Source of the DNA: JAGNGI01 sp035448825
GTDB taxonomy: Bacteria > Fidelibacterota > UBA2242
Assembly: GCA_035448825.1 (NCBI GenBank)
Contig: DAOTJS010000023.1
Span: 1 to 31,965, forward strand
DNA: 31,965 bases
Reading direction: 5' to 3'
The translations under genes were made by a program, and so were the position numbers. Below, one piece after another: positions 1 to 7,918 of the stretch. Under the pieces are notes generated by a model. It saw nothing but the letters and a program-made list of their open reading frames with translations. It was not told the origin of the DNA and searched no databases. How positions within the stretch are numbered: the first letter of the stretch is position 1; every line of letters starts with the position of its first letter.

Positions 1-37
1 CAATAGATTTGATCTCTTTTGACATATCAATATTCAT
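1..37 (-). CDS. 5' end of an unidentified gene coupled to the DNA methyltransferase (cut by window edge)
   Basis: An ATG at 37-35 opens a frame that stays open for the 12 codons visible (MNIDMSKEIKSI). It begins one base after the TGA of the methyltransferase gene (39-41), and a GAGGA Shine-Dalgarno-like run lies inside the last methyltransferase codons, about 6 nt before the ATG. This arrangement indicates translational coupling in one operon. In restriction-modification loci the gene directly after a beta-class methyltransferase is often the cognate restriction enzyme, but nothing in 12 residues shows what this protein is; that reading is inference from position only. Confidence 0.5.
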   Translation of the reverse strand, partial: MNIDMSKEIKSI

Positions 38-38
38 T

Positions 39-1097
39 TCAATCCTCTATCAAATTCTTTGAATTATGAATATCCAGAAGCCTCTTTCTCGTAACCTGTA
101 TGGCAAACTTGGATAAATCACTCCCAATCCATCGCCTGCCTAATTTCTCTGCCACCGCTAAAGTTGTCCCAGAGCCACAGAAGAAATCGGCAACGATGTC
201 CCCTTCGTTTGAGGACACAAGGATGATACGTTTTAGGAGGGCCTCGGGTTTTTGGGTGTCAAAATATAACTTTTCGTAATCTGTTGGACTTGTGACTAAT
301 CCAATGTCTGACCACCAATCATTTACTGGAGTACCTTCTTGTCTAAGCCCCATTTCAGCGTATTTCCCTTTAACCTTAGTTCGGCCTCTTTGAACTGTTC
401 CTACAGAATATTGTCTATATTGTGTATTAAAAATCCATGTTTTACTTTTTGTATAAAAGAATATCACATCATGCTTATGAGGATATTCATCTCTTGGAAT
501 GCCTCCACCCGCATAACACCAACTAATCTCATTCCTAAAATTCTCGTATCCAAAAATTTCATCCATTATCACTTTGACATAATGCCCCACATGCCAGTCA
601 AGATGAACATAAATGGAACCGTTTTCAGCCAGTAAATCCCTCATCAAAACCAACCGCTCATACATATACTTGAGATAAGAGGCAATCCCACCGCTCCAAG
701 TGTCTCTATAAGCACGCTCTTCTATAATGGAAGGCTCCTTTTCTATCTGCTCATCGCCCAATGTAGTTCTAACCGTGAAATCTGAACCTGTGAAAAACGG
801 AGGATCAATGTAAATGAGATTTATTTTCCCAGCCCAACCTTGCTTAATTAAAGAAGACATCACCAGTTTGTTATCACCCCAGATAAGAAGGTTCTTCCAG
901 TCTTTTGGGTAATCCTTTGGCCATTCGTCTTCGGGGAAAAGCGGTATATCTATTCCACCTTTGATTCTCGGCTTGTTTACAGTCTCAACGGTCTGAAATG
1001 GGAGATTTGGCTTTTCTATAGGAGTTTTTTCTCCCAAGTCTAATTTGTCATATTTTTGATGCCAGAGGAGTTCTACATATTTTTTATTTTCAGCCAT
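39..1097 (-). CDS. Site-specific DNA methyltransferase, beta class (N6-adenine or N4-cytosine)
   Basis: A 352-residue S-adenosylmethionine-dependent DNA methyltransferase of the N6_N4_Mtase family. The catalytic motif IV, IYIDPPF, sits at residues 96-101, and the AdoMet-binding motif I, DFFCGSGTT, is at 304-312. The order IV, then a middle target-recognition region (about 190-280), then I defines the beta class. The N-terminal region (ELLWHQKYDKLDL, then EKPNLPFQTVE) resembles the start of many solitary or type II/III-like methyltransferases. The start ATG (1095-1097) has a good AAGGAG 8 nt upstream and overlaps the end of a small upstream ORF by 8 nt. The gene is shorter than typical type III Mod proteins, so a type II or orphan enzyme is more likely. 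Target sequence and the methylated base cannot be read from the sequence. Confidence 0.93.
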   Translation of the reverse strand: MAENKKYVELLWHQKYDKLDLGEKTPIEKPNLPFQTVETVNKPRIKGGIDIPLFPEDEWPKDYPKDWKNLLIWGDNKLVMSSLIKQGWAGKINLIYIDPPFFTGSDFTVRTTLGDEQIEKEPSIIEERAYRDTWSGGIASYLKYMYERLVLMRDLLAENGSIYVHLDWHVGHYVKVIMDEIFGYENFRNEISWCYAGGGIPRDEYPHKHDVIFFYTKSKTWIFNTQYRQYSVGTVQRGRTKVKGKYAEMGLRQEGTPVNDWWSDIGLVTSPTDYEKLYFDTQKPEALLKRIILVSSNEGDIVADFFCGSGTTLAVAEKLGRRWIGSDLSKFAIQVTRKRLLDIHNSKNLIED

Positions 1098-1275
1098 GTT
1101 TTTGTCTCCTTATGGTGTCATAAAGGCAGCCTTCATAATATTCTTTTCCGTTCGTTCGTGCCATACACCCACCGATTTCACTTAACACGTTAATAAATGA
1201 AATTGCCACAATTACTATACTATATTCTAAAATCTCTGCGCCGTCTATATCCCGCCATTGATCCGGCTTTATCAC
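1090..1275 (-). CDS. Small hypothetical ORF upstream of the methyltransferase
   Basis: A 61-codon open frame whose last codons overlap the methyltransferase start (ATGGCTGA shared). It has a hydrophobic middle (YSIVIVAISFINVL, about residues 18-31) and a charged C-terminus (ECLYDTIRRQ-like: GCLYDTIRRQKHG). I do not recognise the family. An internal ATG at residue 38 with GGTGGG a few bases upstream could start a 24-residue leader-type peptide coupled to the methyltransferase. Just upstream, other frames carry short open runs (for example MNQDSFALVYDNK), so this may equally be the tail of a frameshifted older gene. Kept because its overlap with the methyltransferase is of the coupling type. 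Confidence 0.3.
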   Translation of the reverse strand: MIKPDQWRDIDGAEILEYSIVIVAISFINVLSEIGGCMARTNGKEYYEGCLYDTIRRQKHG

Positions 1276-2102
1276 TTTTGCTAGCTCTAAAGAAAGCCGT
1301 GTGGATTACTTTGTTGTCATATACAAGTGCGAAACTGTCTTGGTTCATAAGGAAATTGAATTTTTGACCCTTTCAATAAGGATAAATATCTCCGATTTTT
1401 GATAGAGTGATTTACCTTTTTTTGACGTTTTTATGGATAGCCTCCATTTTAATTTTACCATGAAACCGTTCGATTTTACCATTGCTCTGAGGATAATATA
1501 CGGAAGTGCGCACCTATTTCAAAACGCATCCCCGCAAAAATTCCTTGAAATCCATGGCGACAAACGGTTAGCGCTTACAAAAATTTTCTCTTGTTTATAA
1601 ATTAAAATTTTACCACTTCCAAGTGAATCAAAACACTGTCTCCTCTTTAAATCCATTATTTCCCCTAATGGGTTGCATTCATAAAAAATTAGCCAACAAT
1701 ATGAACCAATTCGCGTTCTTTTGTTTTTCAAATATATAACCATTTAGGGATGCTGAATCCAATATTTAGTCCAAATAGAAAAAAGGGAGAAAAATGTACT
1801 AGAATGAATCTGCATTTTTAATCACCTCTTCTTTTACTTTGGTTTTTTTACCACTAATGTATTTTCCATACGTGAATATAGCGGATAACGATTTAAATGC
1901 CAAAATTAATCTGCTCATTTATAACAACTGGGCATTGATATGCAAAGAAAAAATTTATCACCAGAGTGCAACCAGCATTTTTCGCAATAATTTTATGTCG
2001 TTCAGGAAACTCGCCAGCGATCTTTCCTCGCGAAATTACTAATATAAAAATCAGTAAGTTTTTGGATTAAAGATATACTGTTGGATTGAACTTAGAAGTT
2101 TT
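1276..2102. other. Gene-poor AT-rich stretch with decayed coding remnants
   Basis: No intact gene is convincing here. The interval contains the integrase remnant listed separately (1412-1590). Open frames of 67-74 codons on both strands lack a Shine-Dalgarno sequence and family resemblance. On the minus strand 1893-2066 is open for about 58 codons without a start and contains the run ERHKIIAKNAGC, loosely like an N-acetylmuramoyl-L-alanine amidase segment; this is too short to call. The stretch looks like a decayed boundary between the methyltransferase island and the housekeeping genes that begin with lepB. Confidence 0.5.
1412..1590 (-). pseudogene. Remnant of an integrase-core (DDE, rve) transposase
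   Basis: Reading the minus strand through one frameshift and one stop gives VSANR / PFVAMDFKEFLRGCVLK, stop, VRTSVYYPQSNGKIERFH, GKIKMEAIHKNVKKR, stop. This matches the C-terminal half of integrase-core transposases of the IS3/IS481 type, whose typical form is ISDNG-PxF-DFKEF-VRTSPYYPQSNGKIERFH. The glutamate of the DDE triad (in GKIER) is preserved, while the middle aspartate (D of SDNG) is replaced by alanine. The N-terminal half, the usual end of the protein and clear terminal inverted repeats are missing. The element is therefore dead and old. It lies next to the methyltransferase gene, supporting a mobile history for this end of the window. Confidence 0.8.
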
Positions 2103-2966
2103 TTAGCGGACGAGGCGTCCGATTCGCCACCAGCGAATTTTTTTATCAAGCTGGTAAAGCGGTCGTTCTTTATCCCAGGACATATACGTAATCAATCCCC
2201 GTCCCATAACGGCATCGAACGGCACGAAGCCCCAGAACCGGCTATCCCAGCTATTATCGCGGTTATCGCCCATCATGAAGTAATGATCCTGTTCAGCGAT
2301 ATAATAGTCAGCCGGTTTACCGTCAATGTACATTTTCCCCTGATAAATGCGGAAGGTGTGACCTTTCAGTTCCGCCGCATTTTCGATTATGCCGGTTTGA
2401 ATCTGGCCGAAACGAAGCGTATCGCCTCTGGCCGGAACGTATATCGGTCCGTAATTATCTTTATTGCCGATGCCGTCGGGAAATATCTCCGGATCATTCC
2501 AACCATTGGGTGCAATATATCGTGAAATAAATTTCGAATGTTTAGGATTTGGGAAGATTTCACCGTCCACATAGACAACTTTATTGTGGATTTCAACGGA
2601 TTGCCCGGGTCCCGCGATACAGCGCTTGACATAATTCAGCGATGGGTCAACTGGATACTTGAAAATCACCACTTCACCCTGTTCCGGCTTTTTAAAAGAT
2701 GGCAACCGAAACCAGGGAATATGAAAACCAATTTTCGTCCAGGGAATCCCAATCCAATCCGGCATCCGACTGCCATAAATGAATTTTATACCGAGAATAA
2801 AATCGCCGGTCAGGATCGTATTTTCCATAGAGCCGGTTGGTATTTGATAGGCTTCGATGATGGTAGCTTTCAAGCCTAAAGCTATGAGCAGGACGATTCC
2901 CCAGGACTTGACCTCCTGCCAGAATTTGCTCTCACCTGTCTTCTTTTCTTGCTTTTGTTCTTTCAT
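2103..2966 (-). CDS. lepB: Signal peptidase I
   Basis: A 287-residue membrane-bound serine protease that cleaves signal peptides from secreted proteins. Residues 22-38 form the N-terminal membrane anchor. The nucleophile is Ser46 in IPTGSMENT (box B). The general-base lysine is Lys114 in YVKRCIAGPGQ (box D). MGDNRDNSWDSRFWGFVP (about 232-249) is box E. An extended region between the Lys box and box E is typical of many Gram-negative enzymes. It follows leuS by 145 nt on the same strand. The ATG at 2964-2966 has no clear Shine-Dalgarno sequence, but the N-terminus fits the family (short charged segment, then the anchor). The many secreted proteins in this window would be its substrates. Confidence 0.96.
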   Translation of the reverse strand: MKEQKQEKKTGESKFWQEVKSWGIVLLIALGLKATIIEAYQIPTGSMENTILTGDFILGIKFIYGSRMPDWIGIPWTKIGFHIPWFRLPSFKKPEQGEVVIFKYPVDPSLNYVKRCIAGPGQSVEIHNKVVYVDGEIFPNPKHSKFISRYIAPNGWNDPEIFPDGIGNKDNYGPIYVPARGDTLRFGQIQTGIIENAAELKGHTFRIYQGKMYIDGKPADYYIAEQDHYFMMGDNRDNSWDSRFWGFVPFDAVMGRGLITYMSWDKERPLYQLDKKIRWWRIGRLVR

Positions 2967-3073
2967 AATTTTAATGGGGAAAATTTACAACCTTTAACTC
3001 GGAGAACCAATGATAGTTCATAAAAATATTCAGAATGTCTGTCTGGATTAGAACTCTAAATTAAAACTATCTT

Positions 3074-3091
3074 GTTAATCTTGTCTAAAAA
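3074..3091 (-). repeat. Short dispersed repeat fragment TTTTTAGACAAGATTAAC
   Basis: This 18-base string, read on the minus strand between lepB and leuS, is identical to plus-strand 13984-14001 and close to 14106-14121. It is part of a longer repeat unit described at 13984-14064. Confidence 0.6.
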
Positions 3092-3111
3092 TCTTTTACG
3101 ACCTTACCATT

Positions 3112-5526
3112 TTATTGGACGACGATGCTGACGATTTTATTCTTTACGACAACTGTCTTGGCAATCGTGCGCCCTTCGAGGTAACGCCGGACATTATCAA
3201 TCTGCAGAGCCTTTTCAATGCATGCCTGGTCCTCGGAATCACGTTCAATATCGAAAGTAGCACGAATTTTTCCATTAACCTGCACTGCCATAGTAACAAG
3301 ATCATCAATAATTAAACTTGGGTCATAGGTTGGCCAGTCCAAGTACGTCAGGCTTTGATCATTGCCCAGCAAATTCCAAATGTGTTCGCTAATGTGAGGT
3401 GCGAATGGATTCAATAAATGCAGAAATGTCTCCATCACCGATAGCGGTTTAACCGCCAATTTGGCGATTTCATTGACAAATATCATCATTTGCGAAATGG
3501 CGGTATTGAAGCGCAGATTCTCTATGTCATCCGTAATTTTGAATATGGTTTTATGCAAAATAGAATTAGTCGAAGCCTCAGGGGTAATATCTTGAATATC
3601 AGGGCTAATCGAACCTTCTTCGGTTAGGTAGAGATTCCATACTCGATTTAAAAACCGAAAAATGCCTTCAATGCTGGAAGTATTCCAGGGTTTGACGCGC
3701 GTCAGTGGTCCCATAAACATTTCATACATACGAAAAGTATCCGCGCCATAGGTCTCAATGATTTCGTCTGGGTTAATGACATTGCCGCGCGACTTGCTCA
3801 TTTTCTCGCCGTCTTCGCCCAGAATCATACCCTGATTGACTAATTTCATAAAAGGTTCAGGCGTCGAGACATAGCCCAGATCATATAAAACTTTATGCCA
3901 GAAGCGAGAATATAGCAAATGCAAAACAGCGTGCTCAGCGCCGCCGATATACAAATCAACCGGCATCCATAATTTTTCTTTTTCTTTGTCGCAAAACGCT
4001 TGATCGTTGTGCGGATCAATAAAACGCAGATAGTACCAGCACGAGCCCGCCCATTGCGGCATAGTGTTGGTATCATAGCGGCAATGTTTACCGGTTTCCG
4101 GATCTATAAAATCAACCCACTCCGGCAGATTAGCCAGCGGAGATTCTCCCGTTCCGCTGGGTTCGTATTTTTCCAGAGGTGGCAACTCCAGCGGTAGCTT
4201 CGATTCATCTATAAGGTGAATATTATTATCTTCATCATAATATAACGGGAACGGTTCACCCCAATAGCGTTGGCGGGAAAATACCCAATCGCGCAATTTG
4301 TATTGAACTCGCGACTGACCGATTCCCTTTTCACTTAGCCAGTTAATGATTCGGCGTTGCGCCTCAGCCACATTTAATCCGTTCAAAAATCCTGAATTAA
4401 CTAATATACCGTCGCCGACATAAGCTTCTTTGGTAATATCGCCTCCGGAAATGACCTCGACGATCTCGAGTCCGAATTTCTTAGCAAATTCCCAGTCGCG
4501 CTGATCGTGACCGGGAACCGCCATTATTGCTCCGGTTCCATAGGACATCAGTACATAATCGGAAGTCCAGATCGGAATGCGGCGCTCATTGGCCGGGTTG
4601 ATCGCATATAAACCGGTGAATACGCCGGTTTTCTCCTTCGCCAGTTCGGTGCGGTCTAGGTCGCTTTTGGAAGCAGCCGCTTGCTGATAAGCTTCTACCG
4701 TTTTCCGGTATTCCGGTGGTACTAAAGTCTTCAAAATCGGATGTTCGGGCGCTAAAACCATATAAGTCGCCCCAAATAAAGTATCCGGTCGAGTGGTGAA
4801 AACCCTGATAGTCTGATCTGAACCTTCAATTTTAAAATCTATATCGGCGCCTTCGCTCCTTCCAATCCAGTTGCGTTGCATTTCCTTGATACTTTCCGGA
4901 AAATCAACTAGATCAAGGTCTGCCAGAAGACGATCGGCATAGGCGGTGATTCTCAACATCCACTGCCGCATCGGAATCCGAATGACGGGATAGCCACCGC
5001 GTTCGGATTTGCCATTTATGACTTCTTCATTTGCCAGAACGGTTTTAAGTTCCGGACACCAATTGACCGGCACTTCTGCCAGATAAGCCAGCCCCATTTT
5101 GTAGATTTGCTGAAAAATCCACTGCGTCCATTTGTAGTATTTGGGATCGGTGGTGTTAATTTCGCGATCCCAGTCATACGAAAATCCAAACGACTTAATC
5201 TGGCGCCGAAAGGTATTGATGTTTCTTTCGGTAGTTATTTTCGGATGAGTACCGGTTTGGAGCGCATAGTTCTCAGCCGGTAATCCGAAAGCGTCCCATC
5301 CCATCGGATGCAAAACGTTAAAACCTTTTTTCCGTTTATAACGAGCGATGATGTCGGAAGCGATATAGCCCTCCGGGTGTCCGACATGCAGACCGGCTCC
5401 CGATGGATAGGGAAACATATCCAGTACATAGTATTTAGGTTTATTAGATTTATCTGGGGTTTTAAAAGTCTTGTTCTCTTCCCAATATCTCTGCCATTTC
5501 GGTTCAATTTCTTTGAAAGGATACAT
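3112..5526 (-). CDS. leuS: Leucyl-tRNA synthetase
   Basis: An 804-residue class I aminoacyl-tRNA synthetase that charges tRNA-Leu with leucine in the cytoplasm; its length equals that of the Bacillus-type enzyme. The HIGH-like motif is HVGH at 47-50 in YPSGAGLHVGHPEGY. The KMSKS motif is at 575-579 (GEDGEKMSKSRGN). The inserted CP1 editing domain is recognised from WIGRSEGADIDF, TTRPDTLFGATY and GTGAIMAVPGHDQRD. The anticodon-binding domain and a small C-terminal domain follow. The ATG at 5524-5526 has only a weak purine-rich upstream stretch. It lies 28 nt after serA, so the two are probably cotranscribed. Nothing about the gene is unusual. Confidence 0.98.
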   Translation of the reverse strand: MYPFKEIEPKWQRYWEENKTFKTPDKSNKPKYYVLDMFPYPSGAGLHVGHPEGYIASDIIARYKRKKGFNVLHPMGWDAFGLPAENYALQTGTHPKITTERNINTFRRQIKSFGFSYDWDREINTTDPKYYKWTQWIFQQIYKMGLAYLAEVPVNWCPELKTVLANEEVINGKSERGGYPVIRIPMRQWMLRITAYADRLLADLDLVDFPESIKEMQRNWIGRSEGADIDFKIEGSDQTIRVFTTRPDTLFGATYMVLAPEHPILKTLVPPEYRKTVEAYQQAAASKSDLDRTELAKEKTGVFTGLYAINPANERRIPIWTSDYVLMSYGTGAIMAVPGHDQRDWEFAKKFGLEIVEVISGGDITKEAYVGDGILVNSGFLNGLNVAEAQRRIINWLSEKGIGQSRVQYKLRDWVFSRQRYWGEPFPLYYDEDNNIHLIDESKLPLELPPLEKYEPSGTGESPLANLPEWVDFIDPETGKHCRYDTNTMPQWAGSCWYYLRFIDPHNDQAFCDKEKEKLWMPVDLYIGGAEHAVLHLLYSRFWHKVLYDLGYVSTPEPFMKLVNQGMILGEDGEKMSKSRGNVINPDEIIETYGADTFRMYEMFMGPLTRVKPWNTSSIEGIFRFLNRVWNLYLTEEGSISPDIQDITPEASTNSILHKTIFKITDDIENLRFNTAISQMMIFVNEIAKLAVKPLSVMETFLHLLNPFAPHISEHIWNLLGNDQSLTYLDWPTYDPSLIIDDLVTMAVQVNGKIRATFDIERDSEDQACIEKALQIDNVRRYLEGRTIAKTVVVKNKIVSIVVQ

Positions 5527-5554
5527 TAATTACTCGTCTCTAAGTTTGGAAAAA

Positions 5555-6790
5555 TCAGTATAAAACTCTGAATTTGATCGTATTCGGTATATTCATTATT
5601 TCAAGGAGCGCTTCATTATCGTGATTTTTTTCAATATCGGTGATCACGTAACCGATGTCTTCCGTGGTTTTTAAATATTGTCCGACGATATTAATTCCAT
5701 GATTGGCTAAAATGTGGTTGATTTGGGATAAGATGCCGGGGACATTGTAATGGACGTGGATAAGCCGGTGAGCATCATTAAATTGTGGCAATTGCAAATT
5801 GGGAAAATTCACACTCATAATCGTGTTGCCCGAGTTGATAAAGCTGATAATTTTCGAGGGAACGAATTGCGCAATATTTTCCTGCGCTTCTTCGGTATTT
5901 CCACCGATATGGGGTGTGATAATTGTATTCGGCAAATGGCACAACTGGCAGTAGAATTTCTCCTGATTATTTAACGGTTCATCCGGAAAAACGTCAATAG
6001 CCGCTCCTCGGATATGTCCATTTTGAATGTTCACCGCTAGAGCCTCGATATCAACAACATGACCACGACTGAGATTGAGAAATAAAACGCCTGGCTTCAT
6101 CTTCTTGAATTGTTCGGCGCCAATTAGATGGAAATTTTCCTTGCGACCATCAACGTGAACCGATACTACATCGGCAATAGCGAAAAGTTCATCAAGGGAA
6201 TTGCATTTCCGGGCATTGCCAAGTGCTAATTTTTCGACAATATCATAATAGTAAACCTGCATACCCATATCTTCAGCCAAAATTGACAGTTGCGCACCAA
6301 TTTTACCATAACCGATTATGCCAATTTTCTTCCCGCGGACTTCATTGCTATTTTTGGAATTTTTATCCCAGACTCCTGCGTGAAGTTTCTGGCTTTTATC
6401 GAAAATACCGCGAAAAAGCATAATGATTTCACCGATAGCCAGTTCAACCACACTGCGCGTATTGCTGAAAGGAGCGTTAAAAACAGCCACTCCTTTCTGC
6501 GAACAGGCTTTCAGGTCAATCTGGTTAGTACCGATGCAAAACGCTCCAATAGCCAGCAAATTTCCAGCATTTTCCAGTATTTCGGCATCAACAACTGTCT
6601 TGGAACGGATTCCAAGAACCGCAACATGTTTGATCTTATCTTTCAGAACTTCATGTGGGACACTACCGGAAAGCGATTCGACCGGAAAACCTTCCGTCTG
6701 AAAAAGGCGCTGGGCTGTCGGAGAAATATTTTCCAATAATAACACATTGGTTTTACTTTTTTGAAAGGTTATATCCATATTATTATCCAT
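5555..6790 (-). CDS. serA: D-3-phosphoglycerate dehydrogenase with C-terminal ACT domain
   Basis: A 411-residue NAD-dependent dehydrogenase for the first step of serine biosynthesis (3-phosphoglycerate to 3-phosphohydroxypyruvate). GIIGYGKIG at 157-165 is the Rossmann glycine motif. Arg242 (SRG), Glu271 (PDEP) and His294 (HIGGNT) form the expected catalytic set. Residues about 342-411 make a single ACT domain (HVHYNVPGILSQINHILANHG), the serine-sensing regulatory module. Length and domain order match the short E. coli-type SerA (410 residues) rather than the longer ASB-containing form, so feedback inhibition by serine is likely (inference). The first ATG at 6788-6790 has GAGG about 8 nt upstream; a second ATG lies four codons in. 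Confidence 0.96.
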   Translation of the reverse strand: MDNNMDITFQKSKTNVLLLENISPTAQRLFQTEGFPVESLSGSVPHEVLKDKIKHVAVLGIRSKTVVDAEILENAGNLLAIGAFCIGTNQIDLKACSQKGVAVFNAPFSNTRSVVELAIGEIIMLFRGIFDKSQKLHAGVWDKNSKNSNEVRGKKIGIIGYGKIGAQLSILAEDMGMQVYYYDIVEKLALGNARKCNSLDELFAIADVVSVHVDGRKENFHLIGAEQFKKMKPGVLFLNLSRGHVVDIEALAVNIQNGHIRGAAIDVFPDEPLNNQEKFYCQLCHLPNTIITPHIGGNTEEAQENIAQFVPSKIISFINSGNTIMSVNFPNLQLPQFNDAHRLIHVHYNVPGILSQINHILANHGINIVGQYLKTTEDIGYVITDIEKNHDNEALLEIMNIPNTIKFRVLY

Positions 6791-6869
6791 TTTTTCAGCC
6801 TCAAATTTAAAACAATTTAATACTTTTTCACCGTTTGAGTGAATCCAATTTTAAATATTTTTTGAATTA

Positions 6870-7361
6870 TTAAAATAGTTTAGTGATTAAAGAATCTAGC
6901 TCACCAAGTATCTTCTTATGATTTCCGATAATTAATTGGGTAGCTTGATCAATATAATGGGCGAGACTTTCGCCGATGTCAGCCGGTAATTCATTTTCAT
7001 CAAGCACACTCACTTCGCCCCGCGGCGAAATAAAAACGTCCACAACCAAATCCCGCCACTCGAATTGGAAACTACTCAAGCGAATCTTATCGGCTACATT
7101 AAAATAATCTCCCAAATGTTCACCTTGCCGATCAAACCAGCGATACAAATTAAATGGTCGCGACTCCCAGTAGAAAGCATAAGTCTGTGTGTGCTCCGGC
7201 AAAATCAGATTATTGACAAGGTATGGTTTTTCGAGAATATATCTTAATATTCCAAGGTTTTTATTCAGAGCAATTAACTCGCAGTCAAAGGTGCGGACTT
7301 CGCCGGACAATAAATGTTTGACTTCGCGACAAGTGGGATAAATCATTTCAATTTCGTTCAA
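6870..7361 (-). CDS. DUF402 family protein (possible nucleotide/phosphate-ester phosphatase)
   Basis: A 163-residue protein with the DUF402 core: FNLYRWFDRQGEHLGDYFNV (about 71-90), then WRDLVVDVFISPRGE and VSVLDENELP (about 101-128). In characterised members (FomD, nucleoside tri/diphosphatase Ntdp) the acidic residues of the Y-D-x-x-x-D-V...E-V-x-D-x-D-E-L region bind divalent metal and hydrolyse phosphate esters. The substrate here is unknown. The start shown is TTG at 7359-7361, overlapping the mntP stop by 4 nt (TTGA); an ATG at 7344-7346 would give 158 residues, and neither has a clear Shine-Dalgarno. Tight coupling to mntP suggests co-expression, perhaps linked by manganese, which is inference. 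Confidence 0.85.
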   Translation of the reverse strand: MNEIEMIYPTCREVKHLLSGEVRTFDCELIALNKNLGILRYILEKPYLVNNLILPEHTQTYAFYWESRPFNLYRWFDRQGEHLGDYFNVADKIRLSSFQFEWRDLVVDVFISPRGEVSVLDENELPADIGESLAHYIDQATQLIIGNHKKILGELDSLITKLF

Positions 7362-7918
7362 GCAATAAGATGCTCAATCAAAATTTTCAAACCAATAGCA
7401 ATCAGGATGATTCCACCGACTACTTCCACTTTTTTACCAAGATAACGTCCAATCCGTTTGCCAATTAGTATGCCGGTAAAAGAAATAATAAAAGTGACAG
7501 CTCCAATAACAATGGCAGGTATTGCAATTTCAATTTCCAGAAAAGCAAAGGTAATTCCGACCGCCAGCGCATCAATGCTAGTAGCCAGCGACAAACCAAA
7601 TATATAGTGATTATTCGACGGATCAAATGCGGGCGCACATTCCTTTTTCGAGAAAGCCTCATAAATCATCCGAATCCCGATAAAAGCTAATAGGCCAAAA
7701 GCAATCCAGTGATCGAAATTCGCCAGGTAATTCTGCAGAGTCTGACCAGCCAGCCAGCCGATAACCGGCATTAACGCCTGAAAACCGCCGAAAGCCAGCG
7801 GGACTTTCAGAAACTTATACTTATTATGAGGCTGAATCGCCAAACCGCAGGTAATCGAAATGGCAAAGGCATCCATTGAAAGACCGATTGCAATTAATAT
7901 TAATGCCAACAAATCCAA
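7358..7918 (-). CDS. mntP: Manganese efflux pump MntP
   Basis: A 186-residue inner-membrane protein with six predicted hydrophobic segments. The two repeated family signatures are present: SMDAFAIS around Asp16 and SIDALAVG around Asp116, the acidic residues in the membrane thought to carry Mn(II). It exports excess manganese. The start is a TTG at 7916-7918, directly after the rmuC stop codon with no bases between. The resulting N-terminus MDLLALILIAIGLSMDAF aligns with the usual start of the family, so TTG is preferred over any later codon. Expression probably depends on translational coupling to rmuC. No manganese riboswitch (yybP-ykoY) was seen because the gene lies inside an operon. Confidence 0.93.
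   Translation of the reverse strand: MDLLALILIAIGLSMDAFAISITCGLAIQPHNKYKFLKVPLAFGGFQALMPVIGWLAGQTLQNYLANFDHWIAFGLLAFIGIRMIYEAFSKKECAPAFDPSNNHYIFGLSLATSIDALAVGITFAFLEIEIAIPAIVIGAVTFIISFTGILIGKRIGRYLGKKVEVVGGIILIAIGLKILIEHLIA

Noticed and set aside
1519..1743. 74-codon minus-strand ORF
   Set aside because: Its last part is the frameshifted portion of the integrase remnant (VSANR); the rest has no family resemblance.
1839..2042. 67-codon plus-strand ORF, hydrophobic at its N-terminus
   Set aside because: There is no Shine-Dalgarno sequence and no recognisable family, it is AT-rich, and it lies in decayed intergenic sequence; the opposite strand is equally open.
1893..2066. Minus-strand open frame with ERHKIIAKNAGC, loosely similar to amidase_3 enzymes
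   Set aside because: It has no start codon, is only about 58 codons long, and has no catalytic residues visible; the resemblance is too short to support a pseudogene call.
5235..5529. Overlapping ORFs in other frames within leuS (and similar ones within every large gene)
   Set aside because: These are shadow frames of well-supported coding sequences.
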